From NCBI GenBank assembly GCA_026122225.1, contig JANEZZ010002204.1, forward strand, positions 1-64,000: 64,000 bases of DNA, given 5' to 3'. The notes under the pieces were generated by a model that was given only the letters and a program-made list of their open reading frames with translations, searched no databases and had not been told where the DNA came from. The translations under genes were made by a program, and so were the position numbers. Each line of letters starts with the position of its first letter. Position 1 is the first letter of the stretch. This stretch comes from Heloderma charlesbogerti (lineage: Eukaryota; Chordata; Lepidosauria; Squamata; Helodermatidae). This document shows positions 42,798 through 53,495 of the stretch, one piece after another.

Positions 42798-43483
42798 GTT
42801 TTTGCGCAAGAAAATTATGGTTATAACTCAAGATAGGGTTAGGGGTGAGAAGACCTGGTTTCCCACGCAGGAACCAGGGCCTCTGTGAAGGTTTGCTTGT
42901 TGAAACAGATTGAGTGGGCCATCAGGATGGCTCACCTGCTGCATTTTCATACAGCATGCTGAAAGGGGGATGTTTCAGTTGCACAAGAAAATTCGGGTTA
43001 AGTCACAAGTTAGGGTTAGTCTTGGGGAGACTGGGCTTCCCAGGCAGGAATCAGGGCCTCTGTGAACCCCAGCGTGGTGAAACAGATTGAGTGGGCCATC
43101 GGGATGGCTTGCCTACTGTCTTTTAGGACATTCTGTGGATTGGGGAATATTGTTTTTGCGCCAGAAAATTATGGTTATAACTCAAGTTAGGGTTAGCGTT
43201 TGGGAGACCTGGATTCCCAGGCAGGATGCAGGGCCTCTGTGAAGCTCAGCTTGGTGATTCAGACTGAGTGGGCCCCGGGATGGCTTCCCAACTCCGTTTT
43301 AGTGCACCTTATGGACAGGGGTTCATTTCAGTTGCACAAGAAAATGAGGGTTAAGAAGATTCAAGTTAGGGTTAGGGTTGGTGAGACCGGGCTTCCCAGG
43401 CAGGAACCAGGGCCTCTGTGAAGGCTAGCTTGGTGGAACAGATTGAGTTGGCAATCGGGATGGCTTGCCTACTGACTTTTTCT
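42798..43483. repeat. Telomere-motif satellite array, block 3 and right boundary
   Basis: The satellite resumes with the duplicated GTTTTTGC. It makes an aberrant monomer jump near 43000 (AAAATTCGGGTTAAG then TCACAAG) and ends after GACTTTTTCT at 43483. Position 43484 starts non-satellite DNA (CACTAGATGGGC). The endpoint in the monomer is the same as at the start of the poly(A) tract. Confidence 0.93.
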
Positions 43484-44306
43484 CACTAGATGGGCTAAAA
43501 AGCATCTAGCAAAATCTGCAGGGCAGGAGGACAGGGAGGGGAAGATTGCCTCCTCTGCTCTTCCTGCCCTGCATTGGATGATTGGACGTTTCTGAGTTTA
43601 GGGGCTTCCAATAATTGGGGGCACAATCAATACTATTGCCCTCTAAGCTTTTACTGCTTGACTAGTCCTTCCATCTGTGGATGAGAGTGGGAGGCCTAAA
43701 CTGCATGGACCCCCATTGAATTGAGGAGTACACACTACACATGGGATGTAAATGATGGCTCCTGATCCATTCTCAGTAGGGACCCCTTCCCACAAGAATA
43801 ATGGGAACTGGGTTACAAATACTTCATGGGTAATAGGAGAACCAATGGATCCTAGTCATGAGGGGCAGGGGCACTTCAGAGGATATTCTTTGGTTATTCT
43901 TCACTTATATGAAGAATGCTCAGGCACTGAAATGAATATATCCATAACTGAAGCAGGGGAACCAAGGCTGCCTTCCTGGGATGCAGCCAGAAGCTGGCAT
44001 TGAGGACAGGTATGGAAAAACTGGGCCAACACCTCATCATGAAATCAAGACCAAAAGAAACAAAAGCAGAGTAATTGTTTTTCTCATGGGAGTTGCTCAG
44101 CATAGGTGTTGCTGTAACCCACTGGTATATTTTTCTTTAAGAATTCTGAGGGAATATTCCTGCAAGTGCTCAGTAAAGGAATGAGACATGGAGTGGCCAC
44201 CATTTTAGGCAGTTACCAGAATTGCAGTGTAGAAGAAACTTGCTTTCTCCTCCCTGTAAGACCATGAACCCATGAGACAGGGCTGTTTAACAAAGTTCCT
44301 GTGTTG
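43484..44306. other. Non-coding flank of the satellite, no gene recognised
   Basis: This is AT/GC-balanced unique-looking sequence. It holds a perfect 11-bp inverted repeat, GCAGGGCAGGA at 43518-43528 against TCCTGCCCTGC at 43562-43572. Short frames (for example 43752-44003) show no recognisable family, no codon pattern and no supporting splice or promoter context. An old, unidentifiable transposon is possible. Confidence 0.5.
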
Positions 44307-44314
44307 CTGGATCC

Positions 44315-44985
44315 TAGGTATGTACGAAAGTCACTTACCTTTCTGCGGATTCTGTTCATGGTGGGGGGGGGAGGCGTTCCGTTCCTCCCCCCAGAATCCT
44401 CAACGGGGGGGAGGCGAAACCTTGATGGCTGGCTCTGCTCCGTGGCGGCTCCACGGAGCAGCCAGCCAGACCCAGGCCAGGGCCATCCGCAGCCGGATTT
44501 CTGGCCGCGGAGGGCTCTGGGTAAAAAAAACCACGCGTACACAAATGGTGGCGGCTATGGCCGCCACCATTTGTATTCCTTATTTTTCGCCGTCTTAGTC
44601 TACGTCAATATTTACGTAGACTAAGACGAAGAAAAGAAAGGCGAACGCAAATAGCGTAGTGGGCGTGTATTGTTTTGTTTTTTAAACCCAGACGTGATAG
44701 GCTACATAAGTCTTTATGTAGCCTATCACGTCTATGGGGGGGGGGGAGAAAAAGACCACACTGCAAATGGCGGCGGCAACAGCCGGTCAGAAGATCAGCC
44801 ACCGCCGAAGCCACCACTGAAGCCGCCTCCATCCAGAACATCCGCCCCAGGTAAGTCTCGTCCTGGGGGGGGGGATCTGCGGGGGGCGGGGGGGTGGCAG
44901 GCCGTTCCTTGATGGATTTTGGGGGGCCGAATGCACTGGCATTTGGCCTCACCGAGATCCATCGCAGAATTCTCTGACATACCTA
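44315..44985. mobile_element. hAT-type foldback element, copy B (671 bp)
   Basis: The termini are TAGGTATGTACG and CATACCTA. Flanking octamers CTGGATCC (44307-44314) and CTGGATTC (44986-44993) differ by one base, giving an aged 8-bp duplication. The left arm has outward minus-strand ACTTACCT at 44333-44340 and a G/C hairpin. The right arm has an AAATGGCGGCGGC segment and outward AGGTAAGT at 44849-44856. One GATAGGCTACATAA-type palindrome (44697-44731) and one TTAGTCTACGTCAA-type palindrome lie between. The arms differ from those of copy A and match copies C and D, defining a second subfamily. Confidence 0.92.
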
Positions 44986-44993
44986 CTGGATTC

Positions 44994-46380
44994 TGATCCA
45001 ATTTTGAGAAGATTGCTGCAGTGCTGGAGTGAATGGAATAGAGACCGTCTTCTTTCTTTGGCCAGCAGAAAAAATCAAGCTTCAGAGAGAAGTTTTATTT
45101 ATATTTTTGTTGTGGACTCAAGCTGAAAAAAAAGACAGAACTTGGGGAGGGCTGTGCTCTGTTTTATGGTTTTGGTGGGTTGTGCATGTAAAATTATTAG
45201 ATGTGCATTATTATTGTTTTAATTAAGATATTAAAATATATGTTAATTGTCCCAGTACAAAGCCTTTGGTGTGAGCCCCTTTAGAGACCCTGAAGAAAAA
45301 GTGTGACCTAGATAAGATACCATGAAGGGCTCACTATTTGGGCGGCCCCACCTCTGTCCTCCAAGGAGCCTCCCCATTCCATGGAACCACGCTTTGCTGC
45401 AATTCAGTGCCTACTGTTCTGCCAGCCAGTCATGGGTCAGCTTCTTAAGATTTGCAGTGACATAGTCCCCTTCCCTCAGTGGGCATTCTTCCTGAAAGTG
45501 CCCCAGGTGACCAGACGTGTAATTTGGCTCCTTAGCAGGGCCAATGTTTTGTTCGAGGTTTCAGCTGCGAGGCCGCTCCCAGGAGTGATATAAGTAATAA
45601 ATAAAAATAAAAAGTTGCTTTCAAAATGTCAGCAGTTTGATTTTCTTATTTTCCTTTTGCTGAGAGGGGTTGAGCTTCAATAACAATGTGAACGTTGGGA
45701 TTTCATTACTCTTTGCTATAGAAACCTTTCTAGCTCAAGGCGTCTTGCTGTATAAATAAAAAAAGGACCACAGGAAGGAAGGAACGGGCCGCCTCTAATT
45801 TGTATGTTGGAGAGTCATTCAGTGTGTGGTCTAATAGGAAGAAAATCAATTGCTTTCTTTATGGAGAGCTGCTTTGAAGAACAGTGTCTGAAGAGCTCAG
45901 TAGTTCACAAGTTTATCTAGCTGGCAGCAAATACACTGAAAAGAACACAGTTGCTGATTTGAATTGCTGAGTGCTTTGTGTTTCATGTACGTTGAGCACT
46001 TCCTAGGAGGAAAAAGTACAAGGAGATCTGGCTTTGCTTCTTGCTCTCTTAGACAGCAGGTAAGCCTCAGGACAAATGTTTAAAGTATGAATGCTAATGT
46101 AAAGGGTCCCATATATAATTATTTGACTTTGGGACATTTCCACATAATATAGTCATAAACACCCTTGGTGAGGAAATTACAACTAGGCCTCAGCTCTCTG
46201 TGTGTGTGCATGCATGTGTGCTGTCTTTCCCAAAGTTTTCATAAGAAGCACAAAATAATAGCCCTTTTTCAGTAATCTTTCAAGGGGTCCAGCAAAGCAG
46301 AGATCTTTGGCAACTGGACCATATTAAAATGTAATAGATAAATAAAGTAGTGATGCATTTCCTCCCCTAATCCATTCAGA
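44994..46380. other. Non-coding interval, no gene recognised
   Basis: No conserved coding frame, RNA gene or clear repeat boundary is visible. The string ATATAAGTAATAAATAAAAATAAA near 45590-45612 (given here only as an A-rich tract) resembles the tail of an old retroposon, but no body can be assigned. Confidence 0.4.
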
Positions 46381-46800
46381 GTGAGTGCTGTGCAATTGCC
46401 TTATTATGCCTTCTCCGTCCCACCACTGTCACTGGCACGTTTAGTGGGAACCCGGGAGAGGGCCTTCTCGGTGGCTGCTCCACAGCTGTGGAACACCCTT
46501 CCCAGGGAGGCTAGGATAGTTCCCTCCTTGATGTATTTCCGGAGGCAGGCCAAAACATTCTTGTTCCAGCAGGCCTTTGGGACATAGTTGGAACTTGGGG
46601 TAAGCTGCTAAAATGCTGTTTTAAAATGTTGTTTTAATGTTTTAATATAATTTTAATTGTATTGTTTAATTATATTTTAACTTTTGTATATTTTCATATG
46701 TTTTAATTGTATATGTTTTAATTTTTGTAAGCCACCTTGTGTCCCAGTACTGGGGAAAGGGGGTATAAGTAAATATAACAACAACAACAACCACAATTCT
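46381..46800 (+). pseudogene. 3' fragment of a CR1/L2-like non-LTR retrotransposon
   Basis: The frame 46381-46587 encodes a 68-residue piece with R-A-F-S-V-A-A-P-Q-L-W-N-T-L-P, a signature seen at the C-terminal end of ORF2 in CR1/L2-type LINEs, followed by a Phe-rich tail F-R-R-Q-A-K-T-F-L-F. After the stop comes an AT-rich 3' UTR ending in GTAAGCCACCTTGTGTC, GGGTATAAGTAA and a short CAA repeat, as in reptile LINE/SINE tails. Endonuclease and reverse transcriptase are missing, so the copy is heavily 5'-truncated and dead. The exact clade is uncertain. Copy C of the hAT family sits just downstream. Confidence 0.75.
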
Positions 46801-46808
46801 GTGCAGGG

Positions 46809-47364
46809 TAGGGATGTACGAAAGGCACTTTCGCAGATTATGTTTATGGTTGGGGGGAGGCGCTCCATTCCTCCCCCCCCAGAATCCTGGCTGGCCGGCT
46901 GTGCTCCGCAGAGATTCTGCGGAGCCGCCGGCTGGCTCCACCAGCAGCCGGACATCCAGCCGCTGGCTAGCAGAGACGCAAATGGTGGCGGCCGTAGCTG
47001 CCGCCGTTTGCATCCCTGCAGTCAGCCATGATCGGCTATGTAAATGTTTACGTAGCCTATCACGGCTGACTTAAAAAAAAACCAAAAACACGTGCGTACG
47101 CAAATGTTTGTTTGTTTGTTTTTAACTGGAAATGGCGGCGGCGGCAGCTGGTCGAAAGACTGGCCGCTGCAGCCACTGCCGCCGCTGAACCGCCACCAGA
47201 GCCGCTGCCGGAGCCGCCGCCACCAGGAAGATCCGCCCAAGGTAAGTCTCGTCCTGGGGGGTGGCGGGGGGGGTGGCGAGCCGTTCCACCACCGATTTCG
47301 GGGGGCCGAATGCTCTGGCAGTCGGCCTCCCTGAGATCCGTGGCGGAATTTTCGTACATTCCTA
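46809..47364. mobile_element. hAT-type foldback element, copy C (556 bp)
   Basis: The termini are TAGGGATGTACG and CATTCCTA, flanked by GTGCAGGG (46801-46808) and GTACAGGG (47365-47372), an 8-bp duplication with one mismatch. The left-arm donor is destroyed (CGAAAGTGCC in place of AAAGGTAAGT). The right arm keeps AAATGGCGGCGGCGG and outward AGGTAAGT at 47240-47247. One GATCGGCTATGTAAA/TTTACGTAGCCTATC palindrome lies near 47030-47065. The ATG frame in the right arm is stopped by a TGA that looks like CpG decay of CGA, since copy D has CGA at the matching codon. Confidence 0.92.
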
Positions 47365-47372
47365 GTACAGGG

Positions 47373-49931
47373 CTGAACAAAGCCTTCCCCCTGCACCACC
47401 TTTGTTGGGCCTTTCTTCCCAATAAAAAGTGTGCGGGTGGGAGACAGACATTTGTGGGGGGGACACATTCTTGGTGGCTGAAGTTGCTTAACATTCAGGA
47501 GGGAGATATAATTAGTCACATAGGTGGTCCAAAGGTTTTTGTTTTCCAATTTTTTAAAATGTTCTTTTAATGTTGGTTAAATGTAAAGGCCGATGCAAGT
47601 GGCTAGGAAGCCTGGCTACCACTCCACTGTGCGTTTTCAAACTGGGGCTGGGTAACATTCTTGAGAAGGATTCTACATGATGACATAGTGTTGTTTCCAG
47701 GGGCATTGTATGGGGGGGGGGGAAGATGGCTGCCCCATAAGACCATTGCTGCACAGCCAAATGTTGTTAGCTCTATGGGCCTGCGATGTTATCATGCTTA
47801 CTGTGTGGTCCCTGATTGACTAGTTTCATGTAATGAGAAGAAAGAAACTCTTAAAAATGGTGCCAAAGCAGCAGGAGACTGGGGCTGTGAGCAGGTGTGC
47901 AAAAATGTGAAAGGTAACAATGGTATGGATTTGGGAGGAAATTTTCAAAATCCTCTGAAGTGCATTTTTCACCCCCAAAATGTTCACCAGCAAAAATCCA
48001 GCACTTATGATTCATAACATAAGACCATAGAATCTGTCTTCATTCATTTTGCCTTGCTCACAAAAAATAAAAATCTAGCTAATTCTTTATCATGTTTTCC
48101 CCAGAATCTAGTCATTTTTCCTGTCCGTTACAAGTTGTGCCCAAAGTCCTGCAGCCAAAGTAACAGTATGGAGGTTTTTGTGTTCATTGCATAGTTGACT
48201 CACTTGACATATCTAGTTTTCTAGAGAAAGTGTGCTTACCTTGTCCTGCCTCCTCCTGATTCCATCTTCTCTCTTTTCTAAGAGAAAAAGGACATCCTTT
48301 ATTTATATCTATCTATCTGTCTGTCTGTCTGTCTATCTATCCTGCCCTATAGCTGAAGCTCACTGGGTAGTTCCTTTGGATGTACAGTGATTCAGACCAC
48401 CAAAGCAGAAATGTAATGACTTCGTGCTTGGTTATGAAGCACTGGGTGGGTATGGATGGTCTCTCCTTAGCATTTATGTGAAATAAAATTAAACACTTGA
48501 CACTGAATGGGATAAGCTAGGGGGTTTCAATCTGTATTCCAGGAAACCTGCAATATCCTGGAAGCATAGCAGGGGCTCCTCTATGAGAAGATCAGTAATG
48601 GCAAACAAGCTTTCCTGAAAGCCCATGTGCCCACTATTGGCCAATGTGCAGATGCAAGGGCATACTGGGTGTGTTCCAGGCCATGTTTTCTGTTCGCATG
48701 ACTCAAGAGGGAGGCCCAGCAGGCCTGGCTAGTGTGCTGTGTTCACTGAATGTGGGCCATGCATGCCCAGTGGAGTAGTGGTAAATTTTGAAGTGGACAT
48801 GTTTATCATGACAGTCCCCATAGTCAAACCCCGAAAGAGTGCCCAACATTGCAGACAGCTCTGTTGATCCCCACCAACAAATCAATTCTAGGAGTTTTCA
48901 TCTGCTAAGAGTAAGTTGTTTGTAAAGCTCATCGGTCTTAATTGTCCATATTGTACCCCAAACTACTTTACACTACAACAACTAATAATATACTGTTTCT
49001 GGGAAAATCCATTTTCCCCTAGCTACTGTGAGGATTACAGCTAAACAGTTTACAGAGGGATCTGTTTAGGATTACAGAGGGAACAGGGAATTCTGAGGGA
49101 GGAAGATAGCAGATGACATCAGCATCCCTGCTAATTAAAAAAATGCCAGCGCTGCATCCATGAAGCCCTGGCTCCATTACACCGTTGAACATGCCCCAGA
49201 ATTTTCTGCAATATGGAGGGGTTGCAAGGCAGATGTACAGGGTTTTCTCTGCATACATGGCAGTGTTGAAAGTGTTCCCTGTTAGAAGAATGTTTGAAAA
49301 CCACTGGGATAAGGTAATGCTTAGCTTCTCTGCTATGGATGTATTATTGGTTATTTTAGTTAGAGAGAGGTATGAAGGCATTCTTGTGAAATTTTGCTAG
49401 TGTTATTGAAACTCGTTTGGTTTTCCTTGAAATTCCTCAGATATTTTTGCTTGAGTAGGAATGCCCAAATGTGCTTCACATTTCACCTTGGCTAGATTTC
49501 ATTGGTAACTCTAAATTTTAATCAGCTGTGTTCTGTTTATCCATTTTAAAAGGGGTTGAAAAGACAACAGTACTTCCCATCCTAAAACAAAGCATAGTAT
49601 GCTCATTGAAGAGAATGCATGATTGTATGGTTTTTAAAGTAGAAAGGGACGAGTCAGGAGCTGACCATTTCATTTTGAAGAGATCAAGAGACTGACACCA
49701 TCTGGTTGTCATCAGTATATATCCACCACCAGCACTAGCCATGCAGTTAAGGACCTTGAAAAATCCTTCAGATGATCTTGTCAGCTCTGTAATTAAGACG
49801 TTATGCACTCTAAAGGGAGTACTACATATTCAATGTCCATGAGAGAAATATCATTTCCTAACGAAGGACAGGACAGAATTATTTACGAAATGGAAATGTT
49901 GCCCTGCTGTAGTTGAGTTACAATAGTTGGT
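47373..49931. other. Non-coding interval, no gene recognised
   Basis: This is ordinary AT-rich vertebrate intergenic or intronic-looking sequence with scattered short frames and no recognisable domain. The only defined repeat is the tetranucleotide microsatellite at 48307-48341. Confidence 0.5.
48307..48341 (+). repeat. (ATCT)n/(GTCT)n microsatellite
   Basis: Tandem ATCT units flank four GTCT units in a 35-bp compound tetranucleotide repeat. Confidence 0.9.
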
Positions 49932-50248
49932 CCAGTTCACATGACATGAGGGTGGTTAATAAGCCCCAGTGGCATGCTGGCCCATTTCCCTAATTACCCT
50001 CACTGGGCATGGGTTGTCATGACATGCAAGCCTGGTGAGGGGGTAGCTAGAGTTGTTAACAAACCACCCAGCAACCCTACAACAGCAGATGGGTCCTGGG
50101 TGGTTTGTTAACCACCCCAGCCACCCACCCTCACTGGATTTGAACATCATGACAACCCGCAAAATGAGCGGGCATGCGATTGGCACATGCTTGGGTGGTT
50201 AAAAAGTCACCCTGGGCTACTAATCACCCTGGTGTTGTATGAACCTGG
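49932..50248. mobile_element. Foldback/MITE-like element with central 17-bp inverted repeat
   Basis: The outer ends CCAGTTCACATGACATGAGG and, on the opposite strand, CCAGGTTCATACAACACCAG are imperfect inverted repeats that continue into GGTGRTTARTARGCCC. The centre holds a perfect inverted repeat, GTTAACAAACCACCCAG at 50055-50071 against CTGGGTGGTTTGTTAAC at 50096-50112. Matching CCCTCACTGG segments also lie inside the arms. No frame of coding quality and no certain target-site duplication is visible, so the superfamily is not assigned. It is an old non-autonomous DNA transposon. Confidence 0.7.
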
Positions 50249-50719
50249 TTAGTGCTGTTATATGACTGAAGAAAATTCTGTAGCCATGACTGTTTGGTAA
50301 AATTAATCTCTGGTATGATCTAATTATTCTTGATAGTCTCTTCTCCCCCCCCAACTCCCCCCCCACCATGAAGAATACTTACATTACATTATGGCAGCAA
50401 GACTGAGAAAGAAAGATTGGAATTGTGTTCACCAAAAGTTCCTAAAATGTTTCTTACACAGTTGCTTTGAGATGAAATGATGGCCTTCTTTCCCTTCCAT
50501 TCAATTTGCTTCCCTATTGTTTTTTTTTAATCCAAGGGACTCCAGACATCATATTGGGAAAGTGGAAAAGGATATCTTAGAAGGAGATCACCTCTCAGGT
50601 AATGTACCTATATACTGTCATGACTCATGCCAGGGACACATTACAGGGAATGGAAAAAGGATTAAACAAATTCATTGGTCCATCAATTGCTATTAACCAT
50701 GTTCAGAGCAGCATATATC

Positions 50720-51528
50720 TAGGGATGGCAGAGAATTCCGCCACGGATTTCAGGGAGGCTGAATGCCAGCGCATTTGGCCCCCCGAAATCTGTGGTGGAA
50801 CGGCCTGCCACCCCCCCGCCCCCCGCGAATCCCCCTGGGACAAGACTTACCTGGGGTGGATCTTCTAGGTGGCGGCAGCTCCAGCGGCGGCTCCAGTGGC
50901 AGTTCGGCGGCGGTGGCTGCGGCGGCTGGTCTTCCGACCGGCTGCCACCACCACCATTTCCTGTGTAAAAAAAAAAAGACGTGATAGGCTATGTAAAGAT
51001 TTACGTAGCCTATCACGGCTAGTTTAAAAAAAAAAGTGATAGGCTACATAAATCTTTACGTAGCCTATCACGTCTGACTTAAAAAACAAACAAACGTGTG
51101 TACGCAAATGGCGGTGGCTACAGCGAAAATAAGGGGAACGCAAATAGCGTCCACTATGCTATTTGTGTTCCCCTTATTTTCGCCATCTTAGTCTACGTAA
51201 ATATTTACGTAGACTAAGACGGGCCAAAATAAGGAATGCAAATGGCGGCAGCCATAGCCACCGCCATTTGCGTACGCGCGTGTTTGTTTTTTAAAGTCAG
51301 TCGTGATAGGCTACGTAAAGATTTACCTAGCATATCACGGGTGACCACAGGGACGCAAACGGCGGCGGCTACGGCCGGATGTCTGGCTGCTGGCGGAGCC
51401 AGCCGGCGGCTCTGCAGAATTTCTGCGGAGCACAGCCAGCCGGCCAGGATTCTGGGGGGAGGGACGGAGTGCCTCCCCCCCCAGCGGAACCCGGCGGAGC
51501 CAGGTAAGGCCAATTTCATACATCCCTA
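50720..51528. mobile_element. hAT-type foldback element, copy D (809 bp)
   Basis: The termini are TAGGGATGG and CATCCCTA with perfect duplications CATATATC (50712-50719 and 51529-51536). It has the same subfamily as B and C but the opposite orientation. The left arm has an end hairpin (50738-50798), outward minus-strand ACTTACCT at 50845-50852 and a GC-rich exon-like segment. The middle has several GATAGGCTAC palindromes and a TTAGTCTACGTAAATA palindrome. The right arm carries outward AGGTAAGG at 51502-51509 (one base off consensus). No transposase is encoded. Confidence 0.95.
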
Positions 51529-51536
51529 CATATATC

Positions 51537-51700
51537 AGATGCTGAATAAAACAACAGCCAGGGACAGTGATTGCTTTCATGCCCTGCTGGTGGACTACCT
51601 GGAGGCATCTGGCTGGCAACTGTTGGAAACACGATGCTTGACTAGATGGAACGCTATGGTGATCCAGAAGAGCTCTTCATATATTCTAAATGGATCCTCC
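51537..51700 (+). repeat. Probable old interspersed repeat remnant
   Basis: The segment with GCTTGACTAGATGGAAC and GATCCAGAAGAGCTCTTC resembles a sequence I associate with an abundant reptilian interspersed repeat (an ACTAGATGG...GATCCAGCAGGGCTCTTC pattern). The assignment is from memory of the pattern and the family is not certain. Confidence 0.4.
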
Positions 51701-51703
51701 ATA

Positions 51704-51994
51704 TTTAATATTTACGTAGCTTATCACGGCTAAAGTTGGAACGCAAATGGTGTCCCCTACTCAGGACACCATTTGCGTCCGCACCAGCCCGGCAGCGGCT
51801 GGAGGCCCTGCTGTGGGTTGGCCCAGCTGGCAGCTCCACAGCCTGGCCGCAGAGTGGAGCCGGCCGGGCAGGATTTCAGGGGGGAGGAATGGATCGCCTC
51901 CCCCCCGTCGAGGATTCCGGGGGGAGGAATGGATCAGCTCCCCCCACCTGCGGAACCCAGCGGAGCCAGGTAAGCGGGGTTTCGTATACCCCTA
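51704..51994 (+). mobile_element. hAT-type foldback element, copy E (truncated right half)
   Basis: The piece starts with half of a palindrome (ATTTACGTAGCTTATCACGG), continues with an AACGCAAATGGTGTCC hairpin and an arm like the right arm of D, then AGGTAAGC at 51968-51975 (one base off the donor consensus). It ends CGTATACCCCTA at 51994. The left end and target-site duplication are missing. It lies 175 bp from copy D and shares its arm type. Confidence 0.8.
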
Positions 51995-52668
51995 GCTTAA
52001 AGTATTTTGCTGAAAGAGTGAATTTCAAAGATGCTCACTTCAAAGGTGTTCGTAAGAACTAGTGCTATTAACTAGTGAGAAATAAATGCCCTAGTGGGGA
52101 GGTTAGCACATCCACATACCTCTTCTCCCTTCAGATTTCTACTTCTGTCTTCTCTTTCTGTCCCCTGTCCTATAGATGTACACCAAGAAAAACAAGTGCA
52201 TGATGCATGTATTCCACTTACTAACAGATTTTCATTCATTCATCCAGAGTTAGTACCTGAGATCGTTCTTCCCTCCCCATTCCTTTTCCCTTTTTATCTT
52301 GTCTATTAGGTGGTAAACAATACTTTTAAATTGTAAACCACCTCGAGTGCATTGGCAGAGAGATAATGTATAAATGTAGTAAGCAAATAAATAAGAGTTT
52401 ATCTAATCAGTGTAATTAGTTTTGTTATCTTTGTTATCCACCTCACTCAGCAATGCTGACTTGTACTAGCTCAGAAAACTGCATACACAGTGAGGTCACC
52501 CATCACTCTCAAGAAGATTTGGTGGGGAATAAACTGGTTTTCTCAGTCTGGATTTCTCAGAACCCAAACTGTGTGAAATATCTTTTCCATTGTGGTAATG
52601 TTAACAACTTTCTCCATTGTGGTAATGTTAACTAAGCAAGTAGCATCTCCCCCTTTCTAGAGACCTGG
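51995..52668. other. Non-coding interval with a possible LINE/SINE tail
   Basis: Mostly featureless. Between about 52331 and 52395 the string TTGTAAACCACCTCGAGTGC followed by AATGTATAAATGTAG and AAATAAATAA resembles the 3' tail of a CR1/L2-type LINE or derived SINE. No body is recognisable. Confidence 0.4.
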
Positions 52669-53013
52669 GGCCGATCTACATTGCACCTGCCATTGCAACG
52701 AATTCAGTGTCCTGTCAGGTTAAACGCTCTCGCATTAAAATGTGATTATCCACACTCAGCCATTTTCCCCGTTGCAGTGCTTCATTGAATGTGTGAGCTC
52801 GGCTCACACTTGAGCGCTGTGCTGTTTTCCTGCTCTTAAAGACGGAGGCTCTCATTGGAGGATCAGAAACTCTTTCTGTTTCTGCTGATTCCACGCCCAC
52901 CATGCTCACAGCTCTCGATGGCCCGATGTCATCTTCCAGCTATTGATCACATAGCTTCCTCAGCACTCAATGTTTCATCAGCAACAAGCAAAGAGCTGGA
53001 TGTGCGCGCACTT

Positions 53014-53080
53014 GTCTGGTCTCAGAAGCTAAGCAGAGTCGGCCCCAGTCAGTAGCTGGATGGGGGACCGCCTGGGAATC
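53014..53080 (+). repeat. 5S rRNA-derived segment, left arm
   Basis: The stretch reads GTCTGGTCTCAGAAGCTAAG and later TGGATGGGGGACCGCCTGGG. It matches the internal promoter half of vertebrate 5S rRNA (A box, intermediate element, C box) with substitutions. The 5' third and the 3' end of 5S rRNA are missing or replaced, so this is not a functional 5S gene. 5S-derived SINEs (5S-Sauria) are known in squamates. Confidence 0.85.
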
Positions 53081-53189
53081 AGGCTTCCTGCACTGATGAG
53101 ACTACGTTTCACCCCCTCCTATCCCCTATTTTGGATTTTTTAAAAAAAATTAAGGCATTATCTTCGAAGATTTGTGGCTTCTCCATGAT

Positions 53190-53330
53190 TCCCCCCCCCC
53201 CCATTGAGGCACGATCTTCGAAGATTCAGAAATTCGAAGATTTGGAGATTCAAAAATTCAAATTTTCGAATCTTCGAAGATTTGAAGCTTCGAATCTTCG
53301 GATTTTCGAATCTTCAAAGATCATGCCTGA
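53190..53330. repeat. TTCGAA-rich palindromic core of the 5S foldback
   Basis: Repeated TCTTCGAAGATT, AAATTCGAAGATT and inverted versions form many overlapping short palindromes around the symmetry centre near 53255. Confidence 0.8.
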
Positions 53331-53429
53331 ATTAGAAAAAAAATCACGGAGAAGCCACAATAGGAGGGGGATAAAACTTAGTCTCATTTGAAGGGATAGA
53401 ACAACCCCCTGCTTAGTGCAGGAAGCCTG

Positions 53430-53495
53430 ATTCCCAGGCAGTCGCCCATCCAACTACTGACCAGGGCTGACCCTGCTTAGCTTCCGAGACCAGAC
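53430..53495 (-). repeat. 5S rRNA-derived segment, right arm (inverted)
   Basis: On the minus strand this reads GTCTGGTCTCGGAAGCTAAG and GCAGGGTCAGCCCTGGT, then TGGATGGGCGACTGCCTGGG. It is slightly closer to true 5S rRNA than the left-arm copy in the A-box region. The two copies face each other, as in a foldback. Confidence 0.85.

Noticed and set aside
47022..47570. Frames of 144-175 codons rich in Pro, Ala and Gly on both strands
   Set aside because: They arise from GC-rich hAT copy C running into flanking DNA; the two strands have mirror frames because of the palindromes.
53014..53495. Functional 5S rRNA genes
   Set aside because: Both matches lack the 5' third and proper 3' end of 5S rRNA, carry substitutions, and lie in a foldback element.
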